A model generated the notes under the pieces. It had not been told where the DNA came from and did not search any database. It worked only from the letters and a program-made list of their open reading frames with translations. The position numbers and the translations under genes were made by a program. A stretch of DNA of 64,000 bases, taken from NCBI RefSeq assembly GCF_014205875.1, contig NZ_JACHEN010000002.1, positions 64,485 through 128,484 on the forward strand, given 5' to 3'. Positions 34,484-43,917 of this stretch are shown piece after piece (position 1 is the stretch's first letter; every line of letters begins with the position of its first letter). Source of the DNA: Anaerosolibacter carboniphilus. Its GTDB lineage: Bacteria; Bacillota; Clostridia; Peptostreptococcales; Thermotaleaceae.

Positions 34484-35923
34484 TTATGCAGCCATCTCTT
34501 TTTCTTTCTTCACCAATATCTTCTTTTTTGCAAAAGCAATGGTTAACAGGAACGGTACTACGATGGCTGCCAGCATGGCGATGGCAAAGGTAAGCATGTG
34601 TTGAGGTTGAATGGATAGAATCCCTGGCAGCCCGCCAACACCAATGGAGTTTGCCATAACGCCTGTACCTACGGACAATACAGCTGCCGTAGCCGATCCA
34701 ATCATTGCCGCTAAAAATGGATATACATATTTTAGATTAATACCAAACATGGCAGGTTCCGTAACCCCTAGATAACATGAAATTGCAGCTGGGATGGATA
34801 CCTGTTTTTCTTCTTCATCATTCTTATTCAAATAAATCATTGCCAGTACTGCAGAACCTTGGGCAATATTTGATAATGCGATCATAGGCCACAGATTGGT
34901 CCCTCCTAGCTCGCTCATCAGTTGTAGGTCAATGGCATTGGTCATATGATGTAATCCTGTGATTACCAACGGCGCATAGGTAAATCCGAAAATTGCTGCA
35001 AATAGCCATCCAAGGGAGGAGGTCAATCCTGTATAAACAACATCTGAAATCACAGAACCAATTGCCCAGCCAACAGGTCCTAATACCACATGGGCAAGCA
35101 GTACGGTAGGTACCAATCCGAAGAATGGGACCACAATCATGGAAATATAATCTGGCACAATGTCTCTCAATTTAATCTCTAGATTTGCTAGAACAAATCC
35201 TGCCAATATGGCTGGTATGACTTGGGCCTGGTAGCCGATCATTTTAATCTGAGTAAATCCAAAGTTCCAAACAGGTGCTTCAGCACCTCCCGCTACTGCA
35301 TAGGCATTTAATAGCTGGGGTGAAACCAATGTGATTCCCAGTATGATTCCTAAAATTTGTGTAGTTCCCATCTTCTTAGAAATAGACCAGGTGATACCTA
35401 CAGGCAGGAAGAAAAAGACCGCTTCTCCAATTAACCATAGAAAATGATGCACTCCACTCCAGAATTGGGAAACTTCTGTCAGAGACTTGGTTCCTTCCTC
35501 TAGAAGCTTAATATCTCCAATCACATTCCGAAAGCCTAAAATCAAACCCCCAACAACAATGGCTGGGATAAGTGGTGCAAAGATTTCTCCCAAATGGGAA
35601 ATCAGTCTTTGTAATAGGTTTAAATTTTGTCGCGCTGCCTTCTTCACCTCATCCTTACTGGCAGCCCCTATCCCTGCTTTTTGGATAAACTCATTATAGA
35701 AAGTAGATACATCATTGCCAATGATGATTTGAAATTGACCTGCTTGGGTAAAAGTACCTTTTACAACCTTTATTCCCTCAATCTTCTCAATATCAGCCTT
35801 TTTAGGGTCCTTTAATACAAAACGCAATCTTGTTGCACAATGGGATACTGTCGCTATGTTTTCTTTTCCACCTATGAATGCTAATAATTCCAGAACCTCA
35901 TTCGAAAATTTAGCCAAACCCAA
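34484..35923 (-). CDS. treP: PTS trehalose-specific EIIBC component
   Basis: The 479-residue protein has an N-terminal EIIB domain with the phosphorylated Cys29 in VSHCATRLRF, followed by an EIIC membrane domain of about ten segments (for example FFFLPVGITWSISKKMG, PAILAGFVLANLEIKLRDIVPD and ITGLHHMTNAID). There is no EIIA domain, so a glucose-type EIIA encoded elsewhere must phosphorylate it. It imports trehalose as trehalose-6-phosphate, the substrate of the next gene. It is the first gene of the operon and lies directly downstream of the TreR-type operators. Confidence 0.94.
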   Translation of the reverse strand: MGLAKFSNEVLELLAFIGGKENIATVSHCATRLRFVLKDPKKADIEKIEGIKVVKGTFTQAGQFQIIIGNDVSTFYNEFIQKAGIGAASKDEVKKAARQNLNLLQRLISHLGEIFAPLIPAIVVGGLILGFRNVIGDIKLLEEGTKSLTEVSQFWSGVHHFLWLIGEAVFFFLPVGITWSISKKMGTTQILGIILGITLVSPQLLNAYAVAGGAEAPVWNFGFTQIKMIGYQAQVIPAILAGFVLANLEIKLRDIVPDYISMIVVPFFGLVPTVLLAHVVLGPVGWAIGSVISDVVYTGLTSSLGWLFAAIFGFTYAPLVITGLHHMTNAIDLQLMSELGGTNLWPMIALSNIAQGSAVLAMIYLNKNDEEEKQVSIPAAISCYLGVTEPAMFGINLKYVYPFLAAMIGSATAAVLSVGTGVMANSIGVGGLPGILSIQPQHMLTFAIAMLAAIVVPFLLTIAFAKKKILVKKEKEMAA

Positions 35924-35993
35924 AAACCCCCTTTTATTATTTTAATTCTCTACCTCATAAAGATATATGTGAAAACCTTTTCTCCTTTGCAAA

Positions 35994-36050
35994 ACATGTA
36001 CGTACATGTGATTATAATTTATTATAACTTGTACGTACATGTTGAGTCAA
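35994..36050 (-). promoter_or_regulatory. tre promoter with two TreR-type operators
   Basis: On the minus strand TTGACT (36050-36045) and TATAAT are separated by 18 bp. The spacer contains a near-palindrome ACATGTACGTACAAGT (36042-36027). A second, perfect palindrome ACATGTACGTACATGT (35994-36009) lies just downstream of the start. Both share the core TGTACGTACA, close to the B. subtilis TreR site TTGTATATACAA. The arrangement predicts tight repression. Confidence 0.85.
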
Positions 36051-36220
36051 TATGTTTTTTATTTTTTCTAATAATTCATGAAATAATTACCATACTTATT
36101 GAAATCCTAGCAGAAACTTGCTATTTTATAAATACCTTTTATCTTTCACATAGATACTTCATTTTACGCCTTTAATTCTATTGAAAATTCATGTAATTTT
36201 AAAAATTTCTTCTTATTCTA

Positions 36221-36249
36221 TTGACAATGCAGCTGAATGTTAGTATAAT
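36221..36249 (+). promoter_or_regulatory. Consensus promoter of the ilvA leader
   Basis: TTGACA (36221-36226), a 17-bp spacer and TATAAT (36244-36249) form a full consensus sigma-A promoter. The T-box leader begins just downstream. Confidence 0.9.
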
Positions 36250-36255
36250 TGACAA

Positions 36256-36562
36256 CAATTACATATATTCTGGCAATGACGGAGAGCACTATTTTATCAT
36301 AAGCAGTTTCAGAGAGTCGGTGGTTGCTGTGAACCGATACTGTGTATAAAATACAAATCACTCCCGAGCTGTTGACTTGAAAGTTAACATCTTCCATGGA
36401 TTTTAGCGAGTAAAGGATACCGATTAGTCCCGTTAAAGACTTAGGTTTGTTAGAACTGAAAAAAGAGGTATTCAATTTATTTTGAATACAATCAAGGTGG
36501 TACCGCGGGTAAAGCCCGTCCTTGAAAGTATACTATACTTTCAAGGACGGGCTTTTTATTTT
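36256..36562 (+). ncRNA. T-box leader, probable isoleucine specifier
   Basis: This leader senses uncharged tRNA. Stem I elements (AGAGAGTCGGTGG, TTGCTGTGAA) lead to the specifier loop, read here as ATC (36357-36359) before ACTCCCGAGCTG. The T-box sequence AGGTGGTACCGCG is at 36495-36507, with TGGT to pair with the tRNA acceptor end ACCA. A strong terminator follows (GCCCGTCCTTGAAAGTATA with its complement, then TTTTTATTTTTT, 36514-36562). An Ile codon agrees with the downstream threonine ammonia-lyase, the first step of isoleucine synthesis. Confidence 0.93.
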
Positions 36563-36610
36563 TTATATGTTATCGTTTCATCTATCAATCACCATGGGAG
36601 GGGAAAAATT

Positions 36611-37852
36611 ATGTCTCGTTTGAATGATCCAGCTTTTGCTCAGCGTCAGTCTTTTACTGATTTCCTGCAATTCCAAGAAGCAAAGAACCGCTTACAGGGC
36701 ATTCTCAAAGAAACCAACCTGATCTACAGTGCTGCCTTTAGTGAAGAATGCCAAAATGATGTCTACATCAAGCCTGAAAACCTACAAATGACAGGAGCAT
36801 TTAAGATTCGAGGTGCATTTAATAAAATTTCTAAGTTATCCCTCAAAGAAAGGCAGAGAGGGCTCATCGCCTCTTCCGCAGGCAATCATGCGCAAGGTGT
36901 TGCCTATGCTGCCCAAAAACTAGGTGTTACAGCCACTATCGTTATGCCCAATACAACACCCCTTATTAAGGTTGAAGCCACCCGAAATTTTGGTGCTAAT
37001 GTGGTACTTTGGGGTGACTGTTATGACGAGGCCTATGGTGAAGCTCGGAGATTGGAAAAGGAACATGATTATATTTTTGTCCATCCATTTGATGATCTGG
37101 ATGTCATTGAAGGCCAAGGAACCATTGGCTTAGAAATCCTGGAAGAATTGTATGATGCTGATTATATATTGGTTCCCATAGGTGGTGGCGGCCTTATCAG
37201 CGGTATTGCTGCTGCTGCCAAATCCATCAAGCCTAGCATTAAAGTCGTTGGTGTAGAACCAGAAGGTGCAAAAGCCATGAAACTTTCTTTAGATCACAAT
37301 AAGGTAATTCATCTAGATACAGTTCATACCATTGCCGACGGGGTGGCTGTAAAGAAGCCAGGGGATTTGACCTTTTCCATCATTCGTGATCTTGTGGACG
37401 AGGTGGTCACTGTTTCTGACTTTGATATCATGGAGGCTTTTCTCCTTCTCTTGGAGAAGCATAAATTGGTGGGAGAAAACTCTGGGGTATTGTCCTTAGC
37501 CGGATTAAAAAAACTTCATGTCACCAACAAAAAGGCCGTCTGCGTGGTCAGTGGCGGCAATATCGATGTATTGACCATCTCGTCTCTGGTGAATCGAGGA
37601 CTTATATCTAGAGGTCGCATCTTCTGTTTTTCTGTAGATCTTCCTGATAAACCGGGGGAGCTCTTGAAAATCTCTGAAATCCTGGCAAAGCTTCAAGCTA
37701 ATGTTATCAAGTTAGACCACAATCAATTTAAAAATCTGGATCGTTTTATGGAGGTTCAACTGGAGGTGACCGTTGAAACCAATGGTCATAAGCACATCCA
37801 GCAAATTATTTCAGAAATGCACAAAGCAGGGTATGAAATTGCTAAGGTGTAG
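36611..37852 (+). CDS. ilvA: Threonine ammonia-lyase
   Basis: The 413-residue PLP enzyme converts threonine to 2-oxobutanoate and ammonia. Lys65 in TGAFKIRGA binds PLP, SSAGNHAQGVAYAA lies near residue 90, and the phosphate loop is PIGGGGLISG near 190. A single ACT domain ends the protein (FSVDLPDKPGELLKISEIL, about 335-353, onward). Length and a single ACT domain match the TdcB-like, single-ACT form, but the isoleucine T-box shows a biosynthetic role. The ATG follows GGGAGGGGAAAAATT. It is monocistronic with its own terminator. Confidence 0.93.
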   Translation: MSRLNDPAFAQRQSFTDFLQFQEAKNRLQGILKETNLIYSAAFSEECQNDVYIKPENLQMTGAFKIRGAFNKISKLSLKERQRGLIASSAGNHAQGVAYAAQKLGVTATIVMPNTTPLIKVEATRNFGANVVLWGDCYDEAYGEARRLEKEHDYIFVHPFDDLDVIEGQGTIGLEILEELYDADYILVPIGGGGLISGIAAAAKSIKPSIKVVGVEPEGAKAMKLSLDHNKVIHLDTVHTIADGVAVKKPGDLTFSIIRDLVDEVVTVSDFDIMEAFLLLLEKHKLVGENSGVLSLAGLKKLHVTNKKAVCVVSGGNIDVLTISSLVNRGLISRGRIFCFSVDLPDKPGELLKISEILAKLQANVIKLDHNQFKNLDRFMEVQLEVTVETNGHKHIQQIISEMHKAGYEIAKV

Positions 37853-37869
37853 TGAGGATAAAATTAAAA

Positions 37870-37900
37870 AGAGAATCCTTTTCTACGAGGATTCTCTTTT
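37870..37900. terminator. Terminator between ilvA and the alcohol dehydrogenase
   Basis: AGAGAATCC (37870-37878) pairs with GGATTCTCT (37889-37897) and is followed by TTTT. The convergent genes on both sides can share it. Confidence 0.75.
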
Positions 37901-37933
37901 GATGCTATGATGTCTATTTTAAGAAAGATCTGT

Positions 37934-39088
37934 TTAAAGCGCTTCTTTGTAGATGGTGATAATCTCTTCTTTATTCGGTGTTCTAGGATTCCCTGGCGTA
38001 CATGCATCGGCAAGCGCCATGTCTGCCATTTGTGCTAGATCTTCTTCTTTCACACCAAGCGCTGCTAAACCTGATGGTATACCCACATCCTTAGACAACT
38101 TCTCTATGGCCTTTATCGCTACTTCATTGGCCTTTTCAACAGATAAACCATCTACTGCTTCTCCCATGGCAACCGCTACATTCCTTAGTTTATCGCCTAC
38201 AAAGGCAGCATTATATTTTACGATATGGGGAAGCAATACAGCATTACACACTCCATGGGGCAAGTCATACAACCCACCCAACTGATGAGCCATGGAGTGA
38301 ACGATTCCAAGTCCGCAATTACTAAAAGCCATACCTGTAATATATTGTCCATAGGCCATTTTGCTTCTAGCTTCTAGGTTTTCTCTATCATTGACTGCAT
38401 CTCTTAGGCTTGAGGAAATCATTCGAATCGACTCTAAGTTTAAAGCATCTGTTAATGCAGAAGCTCCCTTTGTTAGGTATCCTTCTATTGCATGGGTAAG
38501 GGCATCCATACCAGTGGCTGCCGTCAAGGCTTTTGGCTTTTTCATCATTAATTCCGGGTCATTCACAGCAATGGTGGCCAAGCTATTGCTATCCACAAGA
38601 ACCATCTTTACTTTTCTCTCCTCATCGGTGATTACATAATTGATGGTTGCTTCGCTGGCAGTACCTGCCGTAGTATTTATTGCGACGATTGGTAATCCCT
38701 TGTTTTGCGTTTTGTTGACACCCTCATAATCCCTTAGATCACCAGGATTTGTTGCCAATATGGCTATGGCCTTCCCACAATCTTGGGGTGAGCCTCCGCC
38801 TATGGATATCACAAAATCACAGCCATTTTCCTCTAAAGCTTTTAATCCATCATATACATTTTTGATTGTGGGATTTGGTTTTACATCGGCAAAAACTGCA
38901 TAGGCAATGGCACTTTCGTCTAAAACCTTTAATACTTCTTGAGACACACCAATTTCTAAGAGAACTTGATCCGTAACCACGAGGGCCTTCTTTACATTCA
39001 TTTTTTTAATTTCAGGACCAATCTCCTTTACACAACCTGGGCCTAATAACGCTAGGGGTGGGATATACATTCTTCTAGATTGTAACAT
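37934..39088 (-). CDS. Iron-containing (group III) alcohol dehydrogenase
   Basis: The 384-residue protein shows the family's NAD site SIGGGSPQDCGK and the substrate/metal region: TTAGTASEAT, TGMDALTHAIEGY with the metal Asp/His residues, and GLGIVHSMAHQLGGLYDLPHG, which supplies the iron-binding His residues. The family includes 1,3-propanediol, butanol and 4-hydroxybutyrate dehydrogenases, and the substrate is not fixed by sequence alone. The ATG at 39088 (behind CAAGGAGGTATGATAAC) is the start. A longer in-frame start would lie inside the -24/-12 promoter. Control by the adjacent AcoR-like activator is very likely. Confidence 0.92.
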   Translation of the reverse strand: MLQSRRMYIPPLALLGPGCVKEIGPEIKKMNVKKALVVTDQVLLEIGVSQEVLKVLDESAIAYAVFADVKPNPTIKNVYDGLKALEENGCDFVISIGGGSPQDCGKAIAILATNPGDLRDYEGVNKTQNKGLPIVAINTTAGTASEATINYVITDEERKVKMVLVDSNSLATIAVNDPELMMKKPKALTAATGMDALTHAIEGYLTKGASALTDALNLESIRMISSSLRDAVNDRENLEARSKMAYGQYITGMAFSNCGLGIVHSMAHQLGGLYDLPHGVCNAVLLPHIVKYNAAFVGDKLRNVAVAMGEAVDGLSVEKANEVAIKAIEKLSKDVGIPSGLAALGVKEEDLAQMADMALADACTPGNPRTPNKEEIITIYKEAL

Positions 39089-39124
39089 GTTATCATACCT
39101 CCTTGTTTGTTTATTAACTATCAA

Positions 39125-39141
39125 AGCAATAGCCATGCCAA
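39125..39141 (-). promoter_or_regulatory. Sigma-54 (-24/-12) promoter of the alcohol dehydrogenase
   Basis: The minus strand reads TTGGCATGGCTATTGCT. GG (39139-39138) and GC (39127-39126) are 10 bp apart, as the RpoN consensus requires. The ATG is about 25 bp beyond the expected start. Confidence 0.92.
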
Positions 39142-39203
39142 CTTTTTCAGATTGTCATTTTCAAAGTGTTAGATCTCTATTCGTTTCTTTACATAGAAAA
39201 AAC

Positions 39204-39252
39204 GTTTAATAATTAAACATGCACCTTTGATTTTTGTGTCTAATTATTAAAC
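39204..39252 (-). promoter_or_regulatory. Paired activator-binding palindromes
   Basis: GTTTAATAATTAAAC (39204-39218) is a perfect palindrome around its centre, and GTCTAATTATTAAAC (39238-39252) is the same with one mismatch. Their centres are 34 bp apart and they lie about 75-125 bp upstream of the -24/-12 element, in the gap next to the activator gene. Together they also form a larger inverted repeat. Confidence 0.7.
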
Positions 39253-39264
39253 GTTGTATAAATT

Positions 39265-41196
39265 TTATACACTTTTCACATTGTACTTTTTGACCTTTGT
39301 ATATAAAGTGGCTCTGGTTATGCCAAGAACCTTAGCCGCCATAGTAAAATTATGATTACATTCTAGCAAACATTTTTCAATTGCCTCTTTCTCCCACTGG
39401 GTCAGGGATTGAAGCTTTGTTTTTGGTTGAATGCTGTTGTCTTGGCGGTGGCTATTTTCTAGCTTCTCCGGTACGAAATCAAATGACATTTCTCCATCAA
39501 AGTTTACGATGTTCTCCATACAATTTTCCAATTCTCGAATATTTCCCGGCCAATGATAGGATATTAATCTAGCATACAAATCGTCATGAATCTTGGGTAT
39601 TTCCTTCCCCAACAAAATTGCTTTATTCTTCAGAAAGTGTTCTATTAAGAGTTCAATATCTCCATGTCTTTCACGTAATGGGGATAAATAGATAGGTATG
39701 ACACTGAGTCTATAATATAAATCTTCACGAAATCTCCCTCTGCTTACTTCCTCCCTTAAGGCCTTATTGGTTGCAGCAACAATTCTGACATCCAAATAAA
39801 TTTCTTTATGATCACCAAGTCGTGTGATCTTGCCTTCCTGAAGAAACCTAAGCAGGTGCACCTGCATATGCAGTGGCATTTCCCCAATCTCATCCAAGAA
39901 TAGCGTACCTTTATCTGCCAAGGCCAATTTTCCTGAATATCCACCCTTTCTTGCGCCAGTAAAGGCTCCTTCCACATATCCAAAAAGCTCGCTTTCTATG
40001 AGGCTGGTTGGAATCGCACCACAATTTAAGGCTACAAAGCTGTTATGAGCTCGTTCGCTGGCATTGTGGATCGCTTGGGCTAGCAGTTCTTTTCCTGTTC
40101 CACTTTCTCCTTGAATGAGTATTGTGGATGGGCTTTTGGATACTTTTTTTGCATATTCTTTCACCTGGAGCATTTGAAAACTCTCACCCTTGATCATATC
40201 AAAGTCATATTTTGCAGTCATACCCACATATTGATTTACTAACCGAAACACCTTGTTGATATCCTTTAAAATGATGATATTCCCTGATACGTTACGGAAT
40301 TTATCAAAGGTTTGGCTTGAGCTTAGTATAAATTTCTTTTCTCGATTGTTTACATGAATACGCACTTCTTTATTTTCAATCTTCTCTCCTTTTTGAAAAA
40401 GCCTCTTTAACGCAAGATCTTCCTCCAATATATTAAATATATTCTTTCCCACAGCTTCCTCTTTATAGATATGCATCATTTTGCAAGCTCCATAATTAAT
40501 CAACTTGATGATACCGCTAAAATCAACGGCTAGGATACCCATATCCAGAGAATTCATGATAGTGCTGGTATAATTATAGGCTTCTATCAGTTCACTTTGT
40601 TGACGCTGCACCTTTATTTGGTTTTCTATGGACCTTACCGCTGCAACGACAAGGGCAAGGGTATGTTTATGAACACGATGGGACCACCCAGTAAGATTGA
40701 TGCATCCAATAATTTTTCCTTCTTCATTGTGGATTACTGCCGATGAGCAGGTAAATTGATGAAAAATCTCTAAGTAATGCTCTGATCCTACCAATTGTAT
40801 GGGGCTGTCTTCTTCTAAGGCGAGACAGATGGCATTGGTACCAGCACTTTTTTCACTCATATCCGTGCCTACACGCATATTCACATCCAGAGATCTTTGG
40901 TTGATATCATCATCACCGATGATATTCAATATAATACCCTTTCTATCAATAACCTCTATAAAGAAACCTGTATCTTTTACATAATTATATAAGGTTTCAG
41001 TAAATGGTTTTGAAATTCTCAATAGTTCTTCATTCTCTAAAAGGAGCTGGGCTTGTTTTTCCCCTTTTAATCCATCAGGAAGATATTTTGTATTCTTTTT
41101 CACACCATATCCCTCAGACCTCTTGTGGGAATTTTCCACTAAATCTCTATGAATTTGGTATCTCTCCATAAATCCATGCTCTATAATCCTATCCAT
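39265..41196 (-). CDS. Sigma-54-dependent activator, AcoR type (GAF-PAS-AAA-Fis)
   Basis: The protein (643 residues from the ATG behind GGGGGAACGGGGA) has an N-terminal GAF region (about 70-200) and a PAS domain near 210-310. The AAA+ domain has [21 protein letters not shown] and the contact loop [11 protein letters not shown] Fis-type helix-turn-helix ([22 protein letters not shown]) ends it. The layout is that of AcoR, which senses acetoin or related alcohols. It reads toward the iron alcohol dehydrogenase, whose sigma-54 promoter and paired palindromes lie in the 176-bp gap. An alcohol, diol or aldehyde inducer is inferred. Confidence 0.92.
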   Translation of the reverse strand: MDRIIEHGFMERYQIHRDLVENSHKRSEGYGVKKNTKYLPDGLKGEKQAQLLLENEELLRISKPFTETLYNYVKDTGFFIEVIDRKGIILNIIGDDDINQRSLDVNMRVGTDMSEKSAGTNAICLALEEDSPIQLVGSEHYLEIFHQFTCSSAVIHNEEGKIIGCINLTGWSHRVHKHTLALVVAAVRSIENQIKVQRQQSELIEAYNYTSTIMNSLDMGILAVDFSGIIKLINYGACKMMHIYKEEAVGKNIFNILEEDLALKRLFQKGEKIENKEVRIHVNNREKKFILSSSQTFDKFRNVSGNIIILKDINKVFRLVNQYVGMTAKYDFDMIKGESFQMLQVKEYAKKVSKSPSTILIQGESGTGKELLAQAIHNASERAHNSFVALNCGAIPTSLIESELFGYVEGAFTGARKGGYSGKLALADKGTLFLDEIGEMPLHMQVHLLRFLQEGKITRLGDHKEIYLDVRIVAATNKALREEVSRGRFREDLYYRLSVIPIYLSPLRERHGDIELLIEHFLKNKAILLGKEIPKIHDDLYARLISYHWPGNIRELENCMENIVNFDGEMSFDFVPEKLENSHRQDNSIQPKTKLQSLTQWEKEAIEKCLLECNHNFTMAAKVLGITRATLYTKVKKYNVKSV

Positions 41197-41267
41197 TCCC
41201 CGTTCCCCCATGTGTAAATTGAATCTTTTTTACAGCACTCTCTACTGATGGATAACCTCTTTATATT

Positions 41268-42152
41268 TTATGCTTTCCTTTTTTCCAACATCCCTGTTGT
41301 CAAATAAACACCAGCAAATACGAATAGTCCTCCTATGCTTTGGGCTCCCGTAATTCGCTCTCCCAAAATCCCACTGATCACCGCTGTAAAAACGGGAATC
41401 AAGTTTAGAAAAATCCCTGCCTGGCCAGGCCCAATCTCACGGACAGATATATTCCAGAAAACAAAGGATCCTACCGATGGGAAAATAATCATATAGATAA
41501 TCCCTGTTATGGCTAATGGGCTTAGATTTGAAATATCCATGCCTTGCGCAAAGACAAAGGGAGCCATCATGATCACAGCAAACAACGCCGAAACTGCTGT
41601 AGCCGTGATGGGTGGAATCATCGTGAGCCGTCTCCCTAAGATGGAATATGCCGTCCACACTACCACAGCACCCACCATCAGCAAGTCACCCCTATTATAG
41701 GCTGTATGAAAAATTTGTGTAATATTTCCCTGAGTTAATAATACCAGCACACCGAGGAGCGAAATCCCAATCCCTAAGATTTGCAGCCTGGAGATTTTTT
41801 CCTTCGTAAGAAGTACGGAAGAAACTACCATGATACCAGGATTTAAGGCACTGACAAATGCTGCGTTGGTGGGAGAAGTATAATCTAAAGCTGAATAAAG
41901 CAGCATATTGTAAGCGATAATTCCCAATATTCCCATGATCACCAAGGAAGGCCATACTTTTCTTACAGACTTCCATTCTGGTTTTTCAAGAAAATGGGCA
42001 ATAGGAAACAATAGGAGAATGGCAAATGCCCAACGGAAGAATGTAATCCCCAGAGGGGTGATTTCTGCAATCACATATTTTCCGAACACATAATTTCCTG
42101 CCCAAAACAAGTTGCATACAATCAATAATAGCCAAACCCGATATTTATTCAT
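41268..42152 (-). CDS. EamA/DMT family transporter
   Basis: The 294-residue protein has about ten hydrophobic segments in two EamA repeats, beginning YRVWLLLIVCNLFWAGNYVFGK with the typical WxxNYxxGK start. It has the second-repeat motif AVVVWTAYSILGRR near 160 and PVFTAVISGILGERIT near 255. DMT carriers export or import metabolites such as amino acids. The substrate cannot be assigned. No clear operon partner is visible. Confidence 0.88.
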   Translation of the reverse strand: MNKYRVWLLLIVCNLFWAGNYVFGKYVIAEITPLGITFFRWAFAILLLFPIAHFLEKPEWKSVRKVWPSLVIMGILGIIAYNMLLYSALDYTSPTNAAFVSALNPGIMVVSSVLLTKEKISRLQILGIGISLLGVLVLLTQGNITQIFHTAYNRGDLLMVGAVVVWTAYSILGRRLTMIPPITATAVSALFAVIMMAPFVFAQGMDISNLSPLAITGIIYMIIFPSVGSFVFWNISVREIGPGQAGIFLNLIPVFTAVISGILGERITGAQSIGGLFVFAGVYLTTGMLEKRKA

Positions 42153-42202
42153 ATCTTGTAATCCCCCTCTCTAGATTCATTTTGAAACGCCCATCCCATT
42201 GA

Positions 42203-43750
42203 TCATGTTAGGTAAATGTCCGAAAACTCAATCCTAATTGTATTGATCAGTCGATCATTGGTTAAGCCCAATGGACTGTTGAAGGTATCCACTTCCTCTG
42301 CCTGATTCTTGGGAAGCAAAATGGTAAAGGTACTTCCTGTCCCTACTTCGCTGGTCAGTGATATATTCCCCCCCATAGCCTCCACAAACCGCTTTACTAA
42401 TGATAAGCCAATCCCTGTCCCTTCTGCCTGCCTGCTCAAAGAACTGTCCACCTGGCCGAACCGTTCAAAAATTTCCTTCTGCTTTTCTTTTGGAATCCCG
42501 ATCCCCGTATCTTCGATTTCAATACGGATCGTATCCTCATTATCAGCCAAATTAACGTTTATGCGCCCATTTCTAGGTGTAAATTTAATTGCATTAGACA
42601 TTAAATTTAAAAGGATTCTCTCATACTTCTCATCATCAATCCCTATGACTGCTTGTTCCACTTCAGAGGTAAAATTTATTTGTATATCCTTCTGTTTTGC
42701 GTATAACTCAACGGATTCTGCGATGGCTTTTGTCAAAAACACAATATCTAAATTTTTTATGTGCATGCTAAATTGCCTGGCATTCATACGAGTAATATCT
42801 AAAATATTGTTGACCAATCGCAGCTGCCGAAAAGTGTTTTGCCTAATTTTATTGATAAATCCTTTCCCTTTGTCAGATAGTTCATCCCCACATATCAATT
42901 CCATGGCTTGAACCGCAGAATAAATAACATTCAATGGCGTTTTAAACTCATGGGAAATCATTGAAAAAAACTCATCCTTCATTTGCAATGCCATTTCCAG
43001 CTGTTCTTTCTGCTGGCTGATCATCACGTTCTGCTCTTCTATTCGTTTTCTATCTAACACGACCTGGGTAATCTCTTCCGTAACTTCAGCCACATACTGT
43101 ACTCCATTTTTTCCATGGATAGGCATTAAGATCGTTTTCCAATAGGTAGTCCCTCTTTCCAATCGATCGTATTCATATTCATTGATATGGAAGTATTCAC
43201 CCTTTTCCAAAATTTTTTCCCATATTTTTTCTGCGCCGCTGCCCTTCCATCCTGTTACAAATTCTTGTATCTGCCTACCTATGGCATTTTCCCTTTTATT
43301 AAAGGGTTCATCGAAAAAACTAAGAAAGGTTTCATTTGCCTTCAGTAAGACAATATTTGGCGTAATGGCAAAGATCCCAGTCCCCAATGTGTTATGGTCA
43401 CATAGCCTATCAATAAAGGGAAATTTATCTTCAATGGACCAATTGATATCTTCTTTAAAACCAATAATCTTAACATCATTTTCTTGCCGCAGCATCACGG
43501 TTACTTTCCTCGGATAGAGATCCTTTGTAAAGAGAAAGCATGCCGTTTCTTGTCCTCTTTTTAGCAACCTTATATCATAGGTCAGTCTTAATAGTTCGCT
43601 GCACACTTGAGATATGTCTTGGCCCATAATATCGTCTTTTCCATATCCCGATAATTTTAGGAACCTATTGTCCACATGAGTGATACGATTTTCTTGAACT
43701 AGGATATATGCATAAGATTCGAGTTTTCTTCTGCTTACGTGGACTTTCAT
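42203..43750 (-). CDS. Orphan PAS-domain sensor histidine kinase
   Basis: From the ATG behind TTTAGGAGGCATTTC the protein has 515 residues: two PAS-like regions (about 10-100 and 125-240), a helical linker with coiled-coil character, HisKA with SHEFKTPLNVIYSAVQAME near residue 270 (phospho-accepting His), and HATPase_c with NAIKFTPRNG, DTGIGIPKEK and GTGIGLSLVK. There are no membrane segments, so it senses a cytoplasmic signal. No response regulator gene is adjacent. In Clostridia such orphan soluble kinases often feed the Spo0A phosphorelay or start of sporulation; that is an inference from the architecture only. Confidence 0.9.
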   Translation of the reverse strand: MKVHVSRRKLESYAYILVQENRITHVDNRFLKLSGYGKDDIMGQDISQVCSELLRLTYDIRLLKRGQETACFLFTKDLYPRKVTVMLRQENDVKIIGFKEDINWSIEDKFPFIDRLCDHNTLGTGIFAITPNIVLLKANETFLSFFDEPFNKRENAIGRQIQEFVTGWKGSGAEKIWEKILEKGEYFHINEYEYDRLERGTTYWKTILMPIHGKNGVQYVAEVTEEITQVVLDRKRIEEQNVMISQQKEQLEMALQMKDEFFSMISHEFKTPLNVIYSAVQAMELICGDELSDKGKGFINKIRQNTFRQLRLVNNILDITRMNARQFSMHIKNLDIVFLTKAIAESVELYAKQKDIQINFTSEVEQAVIGIDDEKYERILLNLMSNAIKFTPRNGRINVNLADNEDTIRIEIEDTGIGIPKEKQKEIFERFGQVDSSLSRQAEGTGIGLSLVKRFVEAMGGNISLTSEVGTGSTFTILLPKNQAEEVDTFNSPLGLTNDRLINTIRIEFSDIYLT

Positions 43751-43885
43751 GAAATGCCTCCTAAATAAGCCATGCTTTAATCTCTTCAAAAGAACGCCAA
43801 TTAAGCTCGCCTTTGAAAGATAAAGTTATATTTGAAATACTTCGACGGTTATATTAACTTTCCCTCTCTAATCCTATAAGAAAAC

Positions 43886-43907
43886 CTGCCCCTATTTCTA
43901 GGGGCAG
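43886..43907 (-). terminator. Terminator of the gnd-zwf-cyclase operon
   Basis: CTGCCCCTA (43886-43894) pairs with TAGGGGCAG (43899-43907) around TTTC. A very similar stem sequence occurs at 47060-47087. Confidence 0.7.
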
Positions 43908-43917
43908 CGGCACACAT

